A stretch of 64,000 nucleotides of DNA from positions 1,649,459 to 1,713,458 of the forward strand of contig NZ_KN150731.1 of the NCBI RefSeq assembly GCF_000754805.1, in the 5' to 3' direction. Position numbers and translations under genes: made by a program. Source of the DNA: Yersinia frederiksenii ATCC 33641 (GTDB lineage: Bacteria; Pseudomonadota; Gammaproteobacteria; Enterobacterales; Enterobacteriaceae). Positions 34,404 to 44,197 of the stretch are shown here, one piece after another; position 1 is the stretch's first letter; each line of letters starts with the position of its first letter. The notes below the pieces were generated by a model. The model was given only the letters and a program-made list of their open reading frames with translations. It was not told the DNA's origin and did no database searches.

Positions 34404-35081
34404 ATGATTGAGAGCAATCCGCTGTATACCACCATGATGCTGCTCAAGCGCGACATGGTGCGTGACCTGATGATCGGCATGCCCGGCAAAGTCATTAGTT
34501 ATAATGCCGATCTGCAACGTGCAGTGGTGGAGTGCGGCATTCAACGTCATATCGGTGACGGTCAATTTAAGACACTACCCGTTATCGAACATGTGCCAGT
34601 GCAATTCTCTGGCAGTGCCGATTGGACGGTTTTTCATGAATTACCCGCGGGTACCGAGGGCTATGTTCATTTCAGCCAACGTTCTATCGACAATTGGCTC
34701 AGTCAGGGTGGGCCAGTAGCACCACTGGATGCACGGATGTTTAATCCGTCTGATGCTTTCTTTGCTCCGGGTTACCGCTCACAGCAAACCGCGATTGCGG
34801 GCTTGCCGACGGAAGGGATTGGTTTAAGTAACCAAAGTGGCGGGGTTCGTATTCATCTCACTGACGCAGGAATTACTTTGGAGGCAGGAGGCACCTCGTT
34901 GGTGCTTACCGAATCCGGCATGAGCTATAGCGGCCCTGAGTTTACCAATAATGGGCAAACTACCCTGAATGGTCGCACTGAGGTAACCCAAGGCGGTTTG
35001 GCGGTTGAAGCATTGGAAGTTGGTGACCACGATCACGGCGGTGTGCAGCATGGAAATGATCGCACGGATGGGCCGCAATAA
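34404..35081 (+). CDS. Baseplate spike protein, Gp138-N type
   Basis: A 225-residue protein. The N-terminal OB-like domain includes MPGKVISYNADLQRAVVECG and HVPVQFSGSADWTVFHELPA. The C-terminal repeats form a beta-helix. The extreme end, VGDHDHGGVQHGNDRTDG, holds the H-x-H motif that binds iron at the tip of central spikes. It pierces the outer membrane during injection. Confidence 0.75.
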   Translation: MIESNPLYTTMMLLKRDMVRDLMIGMPGKVISYNADLQRAVVECGIQRHIGDGQFKTLPVIEHVPVQFSGSADWTVFHELPAGTEGYVHFSQRSIDNWLSQGGPVAPLDARMFNPSDAFFAPGYRSQQTAIAGLPTEGIGLSNQSGGVRIHLTDAGITLEAGGTSLVLTESGMSYSGPEFTNNGQTTLNGRTEVTQGGLAVEALEVGDHDHGGVQHGNDRTDGPQ

Positions 35082-35113
35082 ACCATTACCCAGAATTAAT
35101 CCTAACTATTATC

Positions 35114-35139
35114 GCCCTGGCTTATGCTGGGGCTTTTTA
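35114..35139 (+). terminator. Hairpin with U-tract between spike and wedge genes
   Basis: GCCCTGGC (35114-35121) pairs with GCTGGGGC (35126-35133) including two G-T pairs, followed by TTTTTAT. A partial terminator or attenuator. Confidence 0.5.
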
Positions 35140-35153
35140 TTTCTGGAGGCACT

Positions 35154-35504
35154 GTGATCCGCAATTTTCAAAATGGCGACATTGTTACCCACGGCAGCCA
35201 ATTCGCCAGCGGCAAAGAAGAAACCCGGCAAGCCATGATCTGCTGTCTGCGGTTATTTCTTGGTGAGTATTTTCTCAATGCCACCGAGGGAACCCCGTGG
35301 TTCCAAAGCATATTGGGCAAAACCTCACGCGATATTGCCGAAGCCAATATTAAACAGCGCTTATTGGCGGCCAAAGGCGTGCTGACTATTAACCGCTTTG
35401 AAATGGATCTCGATATGAAGAATCGCAAAATTACGATATTTGCCGCCGTGATTGATATTAATAACGATGCATTTGATTTTTTGTTCACTGAGGACCTTGT
35501 CTGA
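35154..35504 (+). CDS. Baseplate wedge protein, gp25-like
   Basis: A 116-residue protein from GTG 35154, preceded by CTGGAGGC. EETRQAMICCLRLFLGEYFL, then GTPWFQSILGKTSRDIAEAN is the gp25/lysozyme-like wedge pattern. It stands directly before gpJ as in P2- and Mu-type baseplates. The stop overlaps the gpJ start. Confidence 0.65.
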   Translation: MIRNFQNGDIVTHGSQFASGKEETRQAMICCLRLFLGEYFLNATEGTPWFQSILGKTSRDIAEANIKQRLLAAKGVLTINRFEMDLDMKNRKITIFAAVIDINNDAFDFLFTEDLV

Positions 35505-36703
35505 TGGCAACTATTAATCGTGACGGAGCCACTGGCACCACGCTGAGTGAATATCTGGATACTATGCGCCAGCAATATCTCGCTATTGATGATGGCTGGA
35601 ATATTAATCCAGAATCACCTGATGGTTTGGCAATTGCCATTTGGTGTGAAGCATTAGCCAATTTGGACGAGGCCGTGATTAATGCCTACCACGCCGCAGA
35701 TCCCAATTCAGCTATTGACCAACAATTAGACCGTATTGCCGCATTTGCCGGGATCAAACGTAAAAGCGCGACCTATTCCACTGCGACCGTCAATTTTCAT
35801 GGTATCGCTTTTACCCCAATCAATGCCGGAACATTAATCAGAAATAGGGTAACCAATACCTTATGGGTGACCGATGGCGATGTTGTTACCGACATAACAG
35901 GGAATGCGGCAGTGAATGTCACTTGTACGCAGGCAGGTGCGCAGGGGGCCAATAGTAATAATCTGACCATTATTGCCACACCTATCGGCGGTATTACGGC
36001 GGTGACAAATAACACTGCAGCATCAATGGGGTTGGATAAAGAAACCAATAATGCGTTTCGCATCCGGCGCAATGAGTCAGTAGCACTTCCTGGCTCGAAC
36101 CAGATTGATAATATTTATGCGGCACTGGTCAATATTGAGGATGTTAAACGGGCGCGTATCTATGAAAATTTTGAGAATGAAGCAGACGAAAATGGGGTGC
36201 TTGGTCACTCAATGGCGATATTTGTTGATGGTGGTAGCATCGAAGATGTTATTAACAGCATCGCCACTAATAAAAGCCCCGGCTGTGGGTTAAACCGCTA
36301 CAACATTTTTCCCAATAAAATCTCGTTGGATACTGTTACACCAAAAGGTAACCCGATCACCGTAACCTTTTTTCGCCCCCAGCTGATACCGGTTTATGTC
36401 CGGGTAGAGATCGCCAGTAATAGCGAGTTTATTGACGATGAGATAAAACAGGCGATTGTTGATTACAGCGTCACTGGTTTTGATCAAACCAATGGTTTTT
36501 CTAAGCTGGGTTTCAAAATTGGAGAGAGCATCGGTGCGGGGCGTTTATTTACCCCGGTCAATTATCTGGTGGCCGGTAATGGTTTTGTGAATGCTATTAC
36601 CGTAGGAGCGGCAGCGGAACAGGTCAATATCAGTGCAGTGAGCATTGCCTTTAACCAGTTAGGCGTGTTCAGTGCTGAGAATATCGAGGTGGTCTATGTA
36701 TAA
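35504..36703 (+). CDS. Baseplate J-like protein
   Basis: A 399-residue protein. GWNINPESPDGLAIAIWCEA, AFAGIKRKSATYSTATVNFH and RRNESVALPGSNQIDNIYAA are typical of gpJ wedge proteins that form the outer baseplate and carry fibres. It overlaps the DUF2612-like gene by 8 bases. Confidence 0.8.
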   Translation: MATINRDGATGTTLSEYLDTMRQQYLAIDDGWNINPESPDGLAIAIWCEALANLDEAVINAYHAADPNSAIDQQLDRIAAFAGIKRKSATYSTATVNFHGIAFTPINAGTLIRNRVTNTLWVTDGDVVTDITGNAAVNVTCTQAGAQGANSNNLTIIATPIGGITAVTNNTAASMGLDKETNNAFRIRRNESVALPGSNQIDNIYAALVNIEDVKRARIYENFENEADENGVLGHSMAIFVDGGSIEDVINSIATNKSPGCGLNRYNIFPNKISLDTVTPKGNPITVTFFRPQLIPVYVRVEIASNSEFIDDEIKQAIVDYSVTGFDQTNGFSKLGFKIGESIGAGRLFTPVNYLVAGNGFVNAITVGAAAEQVNISAVSIAFNQLGVFSAENIEVVYV

Positions 36704-37340
36704 CCATCGTCAAAAGGCCCTGTCACGGATTTACCTGCAATACAAAAATGCGCCCAAATTAGTTGAATGGATAAGCCTCTTGCCGGATATCTGCCAATCC
36801 TTACTTGAGGACCAGATAACCAAAATTAATAACTTACTGGATATTGATAATGCCGAGGGTGATCAACTGGATATTTGTGGCCATATTGCCGGGTTTATTG
36901 AGCGTCCATTAATCCGCAGTGATTACTTATCGATATTTGCCTACAACGGCACTGGTGGTGCACAACCTTATAATGTTGCGCCTTATAAAGCGCCACATGA
37001 GCAAATCGGCAAAGTCCCGGTATCAGATTATCTCTATCGGGTATTAATCAAAGCTAAAATTCAGAAGAACAATACCAATGCGACATTGGATGAAATTAAA
37101 ACCGCCGTTGATTACATTCTGGATGTTAATTCCGCCATCATCGATGGGCAGGATATGACGATGAAAACTATCTGGGTAGATAAACCGATCCCGGCCAATA
37201 TCTTAGTGCTTATTCAGTTATTCGACTTAATTCCCCGACCGCAAGGCGTCAAAGCCAGCTTGATCCGTTTTAACCACCATCCTTTTGCCTATAAAGGCAC
37301 ATTCGACGCACAGCCTTATGGCATGGGCGCTTATATCTAA
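36696..37340 (+). CDS. DUF2612-like baseplate/tail protein
   Basis: A 214-residue protein from ATG 36696 after CGAGGTGGTCT. LLDIDNAEGDQLDICGHIAG and VLIKAKIQKNNTNATLDEIK follow DUF2612, placed after gpJ. PYNVAPYKAP and QPYGMGAYI are related tyrosine-rich patches. Confidence 0.65.
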   Translation: MYNHRQKALSRIYLQYKNAPKLVEWISLLPDICQSLLEDQITKINNLLDIDNAEGDQLDICGHIAGFIERPLIRSDYLSIFAYNGTGGAQPYNVAPYKAPHEQIGKVPVSDYLYRVLIKAKIQKNNTNATLDEIKTAVDYILDVNSAIIDGQDMTMKTIWVDKPIPANILVLIQLFDLIPRPQGVKASLIRFNHHPFAYKGTFDAQPYGMGAYI

Positions 37341-37353
37341 TTGGAGCCACTCT

Positions 37354-38322
37354 ATGGCAAGAAATGACAGCTTTAATCAGCCGTGGGCCAGTGTGCCTGC
37401 ACAATTTGAACGTCCCGGCGATGCTCTGATTGCCCGAGGTTGGGCAGGGGGAGCATCAGAAGATCCGCCAGAAGCTAAATGGGAAAACTGGTGGCATAAC
37501 CGGGTGGATTTAGCCTTACAGGAATTACAAAACCTCGGTCAGTTGATTTGGTTTACTGATGCTCCTTATCAGGCAGGGGCGAGGGTTAATCATGGTGGTA
37601 ATAGCTATATCGCATTGTCAGAAAATACGGGGGTAGAACCGACGGGAGTATTAGATATTGGAGTGTGGCGTAAAGAGGAACCAGATACCTATTTGCAGAC
37701 CGCTAATAACCTCGCTGAAATAGCCACTGCAGGGCCAGAGGCAATAGCTGAGACACTCGACAATCTTGGGTTAACTGAGGCTGCCAGCATTGCTGCAAAT
37801 GCATTACAAAAAAATCAAAACCTGAATGATGTAGCAAATAAAACTACAGCACGAACAAATTTAGGGCTTAAAGGGGCGGCAGTGCTGGATGTAGGTACCA
37901 CTGAAGGTACTGTGGCAGCAGGGAATGATAACCGGATAATAAATGCGGTGCAGTCTACCAACACTGCAATTAGCCTGCCTGGCAGCCTGACTACCACAGG
38001 TACTTTAAAGGGCGCGACTGTCACTGCTACGGGGAATGTGACTGCTGGGGATGGAGCTGCATTTCTACAAGCTGACGGCAATATCAACGGCCCGGCATGG
38101 GGTGGCTATTTATCGACATACATTGGGAATATCAGTAATCAGACAAATGCCTATGGTGTTGTCGCTTTGGCGCGCGGAGCTTCGGTTGTCCAGTCTTATA
38201 CAATTGAAGCGCCAGCAGGAACTTATGCCACGGTGTCAGGGAGCAGTACTATGCTTTACCGCGCATTATTTTTTCAACGACCTACCGGTGGATGGGTACA
38301 AATGGGCGGGGATATTGGCTAA
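37354..38322 (+). CDS. Tail fibre protein
   Basis: A 322-residue protein from ATG 37354 after TTGGAGCC. It starts with a conserved attachment region (FNQPWASVPAQFERPGDALI), then LIWFTDAPYQAGARVNHGGN. A repetitive shaft follows (LNDVANKTTARTNLGLKGAA) and a receptor-side end (YGVVALARGASVVQS). It should set host range together with the Tfa protein immediately downstream. Confidence 0.75.
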   Translation: MARNDSFNQPWASVPAQFERPGDALIARGWAGGASEDPPEAKWENWWHNRVDLALQELQNLGQLIWFTDAPYQAGARVNHGGNSYIALSENTGVEPTGVLDIGVWRKEEPDTYLQTANNLAEIATAGPEAIAETLDNLGLTEAASIAANALQKNQNLNDVANKTTARTNLGLKGAAVLDVGTTEGTVAAGNDNRIINAVQSTNTAISLPGSLTTTGTLKGATVTATGNVTAGDGAAFLQADGNINGPAWGGYLSTYIGNISNQTNAYGVVALARGASVVQSYTIEAPAGTYATVSGSSTMLYRALFFQRPTGGWVQMGGDIG

Positions 38323-38843
38323 TGAAAACTTTACAGCATTATAAAAACTTCACCATTGCGGCGCAGGAATACGATCCAGAGTTAGGCGGTGTGGTGATTT
38401 ATCACGTTGATGAAGAGGGGCGAGATTGGTACGAACTGCAAAAGACCTTTCGCGAGGACACAATAAAAGTCGGCTATAACGCGCAAGGGGTGGTTTGTAC
38501 GGTATCAGAACATGTCTACGCACTGGCACCCACTGGATTATCTATTGTTGAGGTGGAATCACTGCCGGATAACTTTGTATTGGAATACGGAGCTTATGAG
38601 TATTTAGCGGGCGAAGTTGTGCCCCGTATCCCGCCAGCGGAAGAAGTCGCCGCAGCCGCAGACGAGCGGCGCAAACAACTGATGAGTGAAATCTCGGTTG
38701 AACTGGCCACACTGGACGATATCGCCCAAAGCGGCGGGGCCACTGAGTCAGAGCTTACCCGATTGGCGGCGCTGAAACAGTACCGCATTGCCTTACTGCG
38801 CCTTGATGTTAATCAGCCGTGGCCAATCCCGCCGCTGAAGTAA
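38322..38843 (+). CDS. Tail fibre assembly protein (Tfa)
   Basis: A 173-residue chaperone from ATG 38322 overlapping the fibre stop (TAATG). The C-terminal region, AAADERRKQLMSEISVELAT, LTRLAALKQYRIALLRLDVN and QPWPIPP, is the classical Tfa signature. It is the last gene of the structural operon. Confidence 0.85.
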   Translation: MKTLQHYKNFTIAAQEYDPELGGVVIYHVDEEGRDWYELQKTFREDTIKVGYNAQGVVCTVSEHVYALAPTGLSIVEVESLPDNFVLEYGAYEYLAGEVVPRIPPAEEVAAAADERRKQLMSEISVELATLDDIAQSGGATESELTRLAALKQYRIALLRLDVNQPWPIPPLK

Positions 38844-38997
38844 ATCTAATTGTGGGGCTAACAAAGAATAATTTAATATTTATTAGCCACAGGCTTTATT
38901 TGTGGAACGCTTAGTGTTCAACGCTGTTGGTATAGGGATAACTAAACAAAACGGGTGATTACGTTTGCACAAAAACATGAAAAAATCACCATCCAAA

Positions 38998-39627
38998 TTA
39001 TACAGTCGAATAGTCAGGATGCGATTGAACTAATAATGAAAAAGAAGAATCTATTTTAGTCATAATTTCTTTTTTTAAGATATTTACGATTTTATTTATT
39101 GATTCAGGATTAACATTATTAATATTTGCACTTAGATCACCGTGACCAAAGACATGACGAATGGCTGATAATAGCATTATTGGGTTAAAATCATTATTCG
39201 TTATAAAGGCATTTGTGTTTGCTTCATGACGGGTATTACAATTTGAAGAAATGAATGTATAAAATTTAATTGTGTCATTACCAATCGCATTAAGTTTACT
39301 TCTAATGTCATGTTTTTCCTTTGTACCAAAGGAAAAACATGTATAAACATCAGTTAATCCGACTGGAAATATATTAAAATAAGTTTCCAAGGCGCTCCAG
39401 GTAAGTAATGCCCTCATCAATGCTTCATAACCAAGCCTTGTCTCTCTAGTAGAATTCATAATATCAACACCGTTGAAGTCCTCTGCCACAGAATATCTGG
39501 CAGCAAATCTATTTATGTCTCCAAGAAGAATCTTGGCTTTAATATTACTGGCGTAATATGAAAAACCATTATTCGTTTTTATGGTCTTGCAAAATTTACT
39601 CCATTCTGATGGGTATGTTCGTGCCAT
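38998..39627 (-). CDS. HEPN-like hypothetical protein, 209 aa
   Basis: A leftward gene with ATG 39627 after AGAAGGA. All-helical composition with a late motif SAIRHVFGHGDLS (RHVFGH at about 157-162), the R-x4-H form of HEPN ribonuclease domains. No other domain is seen. It sits downstream of the tail fibre genes, a usual cargo position, and its DNA is A+T-rich. An RNA-cleaving defence or toxin role is inference; the motif alone is weak evidence. Confidence 0.4.
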   Translation of the reverse strand: MARTYPSEWSKFCKTIKTNNGFSYYASNIKAKILLGDINRFAARYSVAEDFNGVDIMNSTRETRLGYEALMRALLTWSALETYFNIFPVGLTDVYTCFSFGTKEKHDIRSKLNAIGNDTIKFYTFISSNCNTRHEANTNAFITNNDFNPIMLLSAIRHVFGHGDLSANINNVNPESINKIVNILKKEIMTKIDSSFSLLVQSHPDYSTV

Positions 39628-39696
39628 AAATAACATCCTTCTGGGTTAAATGATGTAAAAAACTTCCTTTGATTAATATACCATAGTAAAAGTAAC

Positions 39697-39722
39697 GTCC
39701 GCTCCTCGCTCATAGCGAACCT
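39697..39722 (+). repeat. Dispersed intergenic repeat, copy 1
   Basis: GTCCGCTCCTCGCTCATAGC followed by GAACCT. Related copies lie at 44712, 46037, 59242 and 63811. Confidence 0.6.
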
Positions 39723-39755
39723 TCAGCAGCCCATAGCTATCTGCTTCGTGGCAGG

Positions 39756-39986
39756 TATAGTCATTCGAACCCTGAGAGTTACACTTTTAAGTGATGCAGG
39801 GTATGCGCTTACTGGTTACGAATATTGTGCCAGAATCATGTGATTTGATGATTGCCGCTTTGCTTTCGAGCCAGTAAGTGCTCCACGTTCGCTAACGAAT
39901 ACTCAGGGCATGCAGATAAACTGCTGACTATATTTCTTTCGAAGAACGTGGAATGCATACCAATCCCCGATAAAAAGGAGTTGGTG
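39756..39986 (+). ncRNA. IS110 left non-coding end, candidate bridge-RNA region
   Basis: 231 bases between the element end and the transposase ATG are conserved between the two copies, although they carry no gene. In IS110-group elements this non-coding end encodes the bridge RNA that guides target and donor recognition. I see conservation only; the RNA itself is inferred. Confidence 0.4.
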
Positions 39987-40778
39987 ATGACCGCGATAGA
40001 TCAGTTTGCTGCTCATGTTGGTCTGGACTGGGCGGATAAAAAGCACGATGTCTGCGTTCAGTTTAAAAATGGTGAGCGCATATTCCATGTAATTAAACAT
40101 ACGCCCGAAGCGCTTGATATCTGGCTCAACGAGTTGCACCAGAAGGTCAAAGGCAGGATCGCTATCGCCCTTGAGCTAAAGAAAGGCCCGGTAGTGTATG
40201 CTCTCCAGAAGTACCCATTTGTCACTGTCTTTCCTGTACACGCGTTGTCACTGGCCCGCTATAGGCAGACCTTTTGGCCAAGTGGTGCGAAGGATGATCC
40301 GCAGGATACCGAGTTAGCGTTAGAGCTGATGCTACTCTATCCCGAAAAGATCAAAGCCATTGAACCCGACAATGCTGATATTCGATTACTTCAACAGCTA
40401 GTTGAACAGCGTCGACTGCTGGTCGAAGACAAACGCCGTTTTGTGAATCGTCTCATCAACACGCTTAAGCAGTATTATCCTCAGCCCCTGGAGTGGTTCT
40501 CGCATCGGGGCAGTTCACTGTTCTGCGAGCTAATAATCCGCTGGCCCAGTCTGCAACAATTCAAGCGGGCCCGGAGCGATACCGTCCGTCATTTTATGAA
40601 CGCTAAAGGTGGTCCTGCTGTTGCATATACAGAGCAGCGGGTTGCAAGCATTGCCATCGCTATTCCCCTGACCACCGATAAAAGTGTCATTGAGGCTAAC
40701 GCGCTAATGGCAACAGCACTTGCATCGCAAATCAAACATCATGATGTATTAATCAAACGGAGGAGGTCAAATCGGTGA
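39987..40778 (+). pseudogene. IS110-family transposase, C-terminally truncated
   Basis: 263 residues from ATG 39987 after AAAGGAG. The N-terminal DEDD nuclease domain is present: HVGLDWADKKHD, AIALELKKGPVVYAL and GAKDDPQDTELAL. The following helical region ends at LASQIKHHDVLIK, and most of the C-terminal Transposase_20 domain with its catalytic serine is lost. The remaining residues RRRSNR are foreign. Unlikely to be active. Confidence 0.75.
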
Positions 40779-40850
40779 TTGATCGTCAGCAGCGGCAAAA
40801 ATGCGGCAGAGCGGGGCAGATGGCGTTGCCCCTTAAGAGAGCACAATAGC

Positions 40851-41582
40851 TTAAGCCAGATACCATTTTCTCAGCGAGATAAATTCACCGTAGACACCTG
40901 CGGCATCCTTGCTGAGTAATGCGGCGATATCCTCTTCATCACTAACAGCACCAAGCGACTCCAGCGTTGCCAACCGCAAACGAGTTAATCTGACACAGTT
41001 TAAATTCAACATTTCTATTGATTTCCGGGCTTTATCCACATACTGGTTCGGGCAATCTGCGGAGACATCCATCACTCCTTCTTCATCGAATTCAAACCAT
41101 GTTCCATCGTCAGGAGGCTCCTGCGTCGGATCGAGGATCAGTGCTGACCAGTTATGATGGGCTTTGAGCACATCACAGCTCAGATTAGCTTCATCTGTCA
41201 GGGACTCAATATAGCTTGCTGAGCGCGCGTGTTGCCCACCAAAGCAGCACCCCAACAGATTTGTCCACAATAGCGAGTAATTAATGGTGGGTACAGGCTG
41301 CCCGGCCGCTATCATCCTTTTAATGGTTTTGCTGTTCTCAGGGATAAAGTGTTCAACTTTAAACCCTAGCGGTTTGTTGTCACCTTCATCTCTGAGCGCT
41401 TTTTCACAATAGGCACAGAGACCAGCCTGATCGGCAATTATCTCATTTTTCAAACTGTCCCGGTCGGCAGAAGCTAAGGTGGTATAGAATTCACCCTTCC
41501 AACCACTATTCGCATTTTCTGGCACCGCCAGATAAGCGTCCAGAATGTCATTGCTCAGCCGCTCTTTCCTGAAGCCTCTCAT
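40851..41582 (-). CDS. ptuB: PtuB-like HNH endonuclease of the retron system
   Basis: A 243-residue protein. The HNH region is DQAGLCAYCEKAL (about 50-62), FKVEHFIPENS and LLWTNLLGCCFGGQ, followed by LILDPTQEPPDDGTWFEFDE. This is the PtuB type found with PtuA in Septu and in type I-A retrons. It is the presumed toxic effector, held inactive in complex with PtuA and msDNA. Its start overlaps the PtuA stop by one base. Confidence 0.8.
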   Translation of the reverse strand: MRGFRKERLSNDILDAYLAVPENANSGWKGEFYTTLASADRDSLKNEIIADQAGLCAYCEKALRDEGDNKPLGFKVEHFIPENSKTIKRMIAAGQPVPTINYSLLWTNLLGCCFGGQHARSASYIESLTDEANLSCDVLKAHHNWSALILDPTQEPPDDGTWFEFDEEGVMDVSADCPNQYVDKARKSIEMLNLNCVRLTRLRLATLESLGAVSDEEDIAALLSKDAAGVYGEFISLRKWYLA

Positions 41583-43207
41583 TACTGCTCCTTGCTAATT
41601 TTTTTGGCGTTACGCTTAATTCTGAGTTCAAGATCAATTTTCAGTTTGGTGACGTCCGGGTCGTGAGCATCGCCCCATTCAAGAATTTTCTTCAGCAGCG
41701 CCTGTGCTTCTGGCGTGTCGTACTGATTGTTTTTCATCATCTTGCGGAAACGTGCAAGATTTTGTACTGGCTCGACATCGGGCCGTGCTGCAACATCCTG
41801 GATATCATTTTGCACCTGAGAAGACTCGGCACCATATGAAAAGGCCGGAATCTCAATATAAAACCGATTATTCTTAACTTTAATTTTCCTGATCGCCTGC
41901 TCTTCAACGGTATTCAGAATATTAGGGCTATGGGTGGTGGCAATAATTTTCACATTCGGGAAGGTTTTTTTCAGTTTACTGAGCAGGGACTGCTGCCATG
42001 AAGGATGCAAGTGTAACTCAATCTCATCGATAAAGACGATTCCCTGACCGCTGAATGGGTCTTCAGTGCCACAGGTATAGATTAGCTTCAGGGCGATATC
42101 GAATAACAGTGAAAGCGTGCTCTTCTCACCATGAGAGAGATAGGACGCACTGATTTCACAATCTCTTTTTACACATACAAGATCCAATGCTTCTAGCTTT
42201 TCATCGTATTTTAACTGGATAGAGGAAATATCATCGATAAAATCGCATCCCAGTGCGAAAATCATATCCACAATCTTTTCCATCCGGTCAAGATTGGTTG
42301 ATTTATCCTTCGACTGGCTGCCAAAGATGATTTCAACTTCCTTCTCTTTCTGGCTAATCAGTGTGTTTTTTATTTCATCGGCAAGATCAGAATGACTGAT
42401 ATGGTAGATGAATTCCTTGATACTTTTAAGTTTTTCGCTCTGCTCATCTTCGTTAGAGACGATTTTTTTTATTTTGATTTCGGCAGCCCATTTAATAAAG
42501 CTGGCAAAAATATTAGAAGAAAGCGCCAGTGAAGAGTCCGGATAAAGTCTATCCAGCAACTTGCCGGAACCGCTTTCAATCGCAGACGTAAATCCACCGT
42601 CGGGGTAGTTCTTACCGCGCTCTACCGAGTAGTAAGCAAACATCGGCGCTACAATATCACTGTCCTGAAATTCCAGATACATTTCAGCCAACTCTTTAAA
42701 TTCTGTGTAGTCACTTTTAACCGAAGAAGCACCAAGGGAGCGGGCAATACCGATCTGATAGCCGGAGGGTTTTTTGTTATTCCCCACCGAGATATCCAGA
42801 TTAACTAGCATCGCGGCATTACTTACCAGGCGGCTGATGTATTTATCACCGAACTTCCACCCCTGGTTAGAACCATAAACCAACCGATAAAACCATGAGA
42901 GAGAAAGATAGATCGCTTCCAGAATCCCCGTTTTACCATAGCCATTATTGGCGGCGATCAGGATAATATCGTTATCCAGATTAATAGATAGTTCGTTAAA
43001 CCCTTTATAGTTTACCAGTTTTACTTTTTTTAAACAAAACTGCGCCTCTTTCAGATTATTAAGACACATCTGACGATAACGTGAAGATTCAGCTGGATCG
43101 ACTTCAACAAACATCCCCTCTTTATAATACTTAAACATTTTATACTGGTCTTTGATTGAATTATCATGATCAGCACCCATTTTTATTTTTTTAATTGTCC
43201 GATTCAT
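41582..43207 (-). CDS. ptuA: PtuA-like ATPase of the retron system
   Basis: A 541-residue SMC/OLD-like ATPase. Walker A AANNGYGKTG (85-94), ABC signature LSHGEKSTLS, Walker B GIVFIDEIELHLHP, and the His switch IIATTHSPNIL are all present. The insert between them is coiled-coil. Genes for reverse transcriptase, this ATPase and an HNH nuclease in this order define the retron Ec78/Eco7 class. It lies 4 bases from the reverse transcriptase stop. Confidence 0.85.
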   Translation of the reverse strand: MNRTIKKIKMGADHDNSIKDQYKMFKYYKEGMFVEVDPAESSRYRQMCLNNLKEAQFCLKKVKLVNYKGFNELSINLDNDIILIAANNGYGKTGILEAIYLSLSWFYRLVYGSNQGWKFGDKYISRLVSNAAMLVNLDISVGNNKKPSGYQIGIARSLGASSVKSDYTEFKELAEMYLEFQDSDIVAPMFAYYSVERGKNYPDGGFTSAIESGSGKLLDRLYPDSSLALSSNIFASFIKWAAEIKIKKIVSNEDEQSEKLKSIKEFIYHISHSDLADEIKNTLISQKEKEVEIIFGSQSKDKSTNLDRMEKIVDMIFALGCDFIDDISSIQLKYDEKLEALDLVCVKRDCEISASYLSHGEKSTLSLLFDIALKLIYTCGTEDPFSGQGIVFIDEIELHLHPSWQQSLLSKLKKTFPNVKIIATTHSPNILNTVEEQAIRKIKVKNNRFYIEIPAFSYGAESSQVQNDIQDVAARPDVEPVQNLARFRKMMKNNQYDTPEAQALLKKILEWGDAHDPDVTKLKIDLELRIKRNAKKISKEQ

Positions 43208-43211
43208 TTAT

Positions 43212-44144
43212 TTACTCCTGATATTTTACGATGCCGTTAATAATTTCTGCGCCGTACTTTTTTTGCATTGACAGCTTAAATACCGGCTCAATATAGAAAT
43301 AATGTGCAAGCAAGCCTTTCAACATCAGAGTTTCATCGGCACTGAGTTCTCCCAGTTTAAATCTGAAGATCAGTGATGAAGCATAACGTTTATTTTTCCG
43401 TCCAACTGACAGTTTATCGTCATTCGTCAGTGTCACGCCAGTGACATGACGATTATGCGCCTTCGATGAAAATACAGTTTTGCTTTCATTGATGGAGATA
43501 TTTTCATAACCGGACTGCACAATTAGCGTGGGAATTTGCTCTTTCAGAGTAAACAGCACATTCTCATGCTGAGTTGAAAAGGTCATATCATCCGCATAAC
43601 GGGTATAGGTTACACCTGCCTGATGGCATATTTCCGACAGCAACTGGTCAAATTTTTTCATCACATAGTTAGAAATAAACGGTGATGACGGTGCACCGAC
43701 ACTTAATACCAGCTTCCCGGAGAGCTTCTTACCCGGACACCAAAAAAAGATACTAATCAACAGAATTAAAGTGTGCTCATCAATTTCCACTGAATCATGC
43801 AACAGTGCATTTTTAAAGGTCTCTGGCGTAATGCTGTTAAAAAAATTGGAAAAATCCATCTTCAACAGATAAGGATTGTTTACATGCTGCTGTGCGTTTT
43901 CCCTGATGCCCTTACCCGGTTCATAAGCGGTGGCGCTGGAATGGACAGTGAGTTGAGTGCGCAGAAACTCAACTAGTTTGCGTTGTAGATCTTTCACTTC
44001 CGGGGTTGGCTGGGCAATTACTCTGACTCCAGAGCTACGCTTGGGAATTTTATAGACTTTATATTTTAACGGACTTCGTCGCGCAGTAAATGCCAACTTA
44101 TTTCTGCTAATACCGATGTCCTGATATGGAATCTCTATCTTCAT
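43212..44144 (-). CDS. Retron reverse transcriptase
   Basis: A 310-residue enzyme. The retron-specific motif NAQQH (83-87, N-A-x-x-H) precedes LKMDFSNFF (motif A), the catalytic YADD (183-186) and RHVTGVTL (VTG motif). It copies part of the adjacent msd RNA into branched msDNA. The ATG at 44144 has only a weak ribosome site, and an imperfect hairpin (arms 44158-44166 and 44189-44197) lies between the RNA gene and the start, which may limit translation. Confidence 0.9.
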   Translation of the reverse strand: MKIEIPYQDIGISRNKLAFTARRSPLKYKVYKIPKRSSGVRVIAQPTPEVKDLQRKLVEFLRTQLTVHSSATAYEPGKGIRENAQQHVNNPYLLKMDFSNFFNSITPETFKNALLHDSVEIDEHTLILLISIFFWCPGKKLSGKLVLSVGAPSSPFISNYVMKKFDQLLSEICHQAGVTYTRYADDMTFSTQHENVLFTLKEQIPTLIVQSGYENISINESKTVFSSKAHNRHVTGVTLTNDDKLSVGRKNKRYASSLIFRFKLGELSADETLMLKGLLAHYFYIEPVFKLSMQKKYGAEIINGIVKYQE

Positions 44145-44197
44145 CTATCATTTATAATTCAGGGTGGCAGAACGCTATTATGCCCCGTCACCCTGAA

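Larger units (their letters stand above)
39756..40778 (+). mobile_element. IS110-family element, 3'-truncated copy 1
   Basis: Sequence from TATAGTCATTCGAACCCTGA (39756) through the transposase is shared with a second copy at 61405. The shared left boundary marks the probable element end. The right part is missing after about 40770. Confidence 0.7.
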
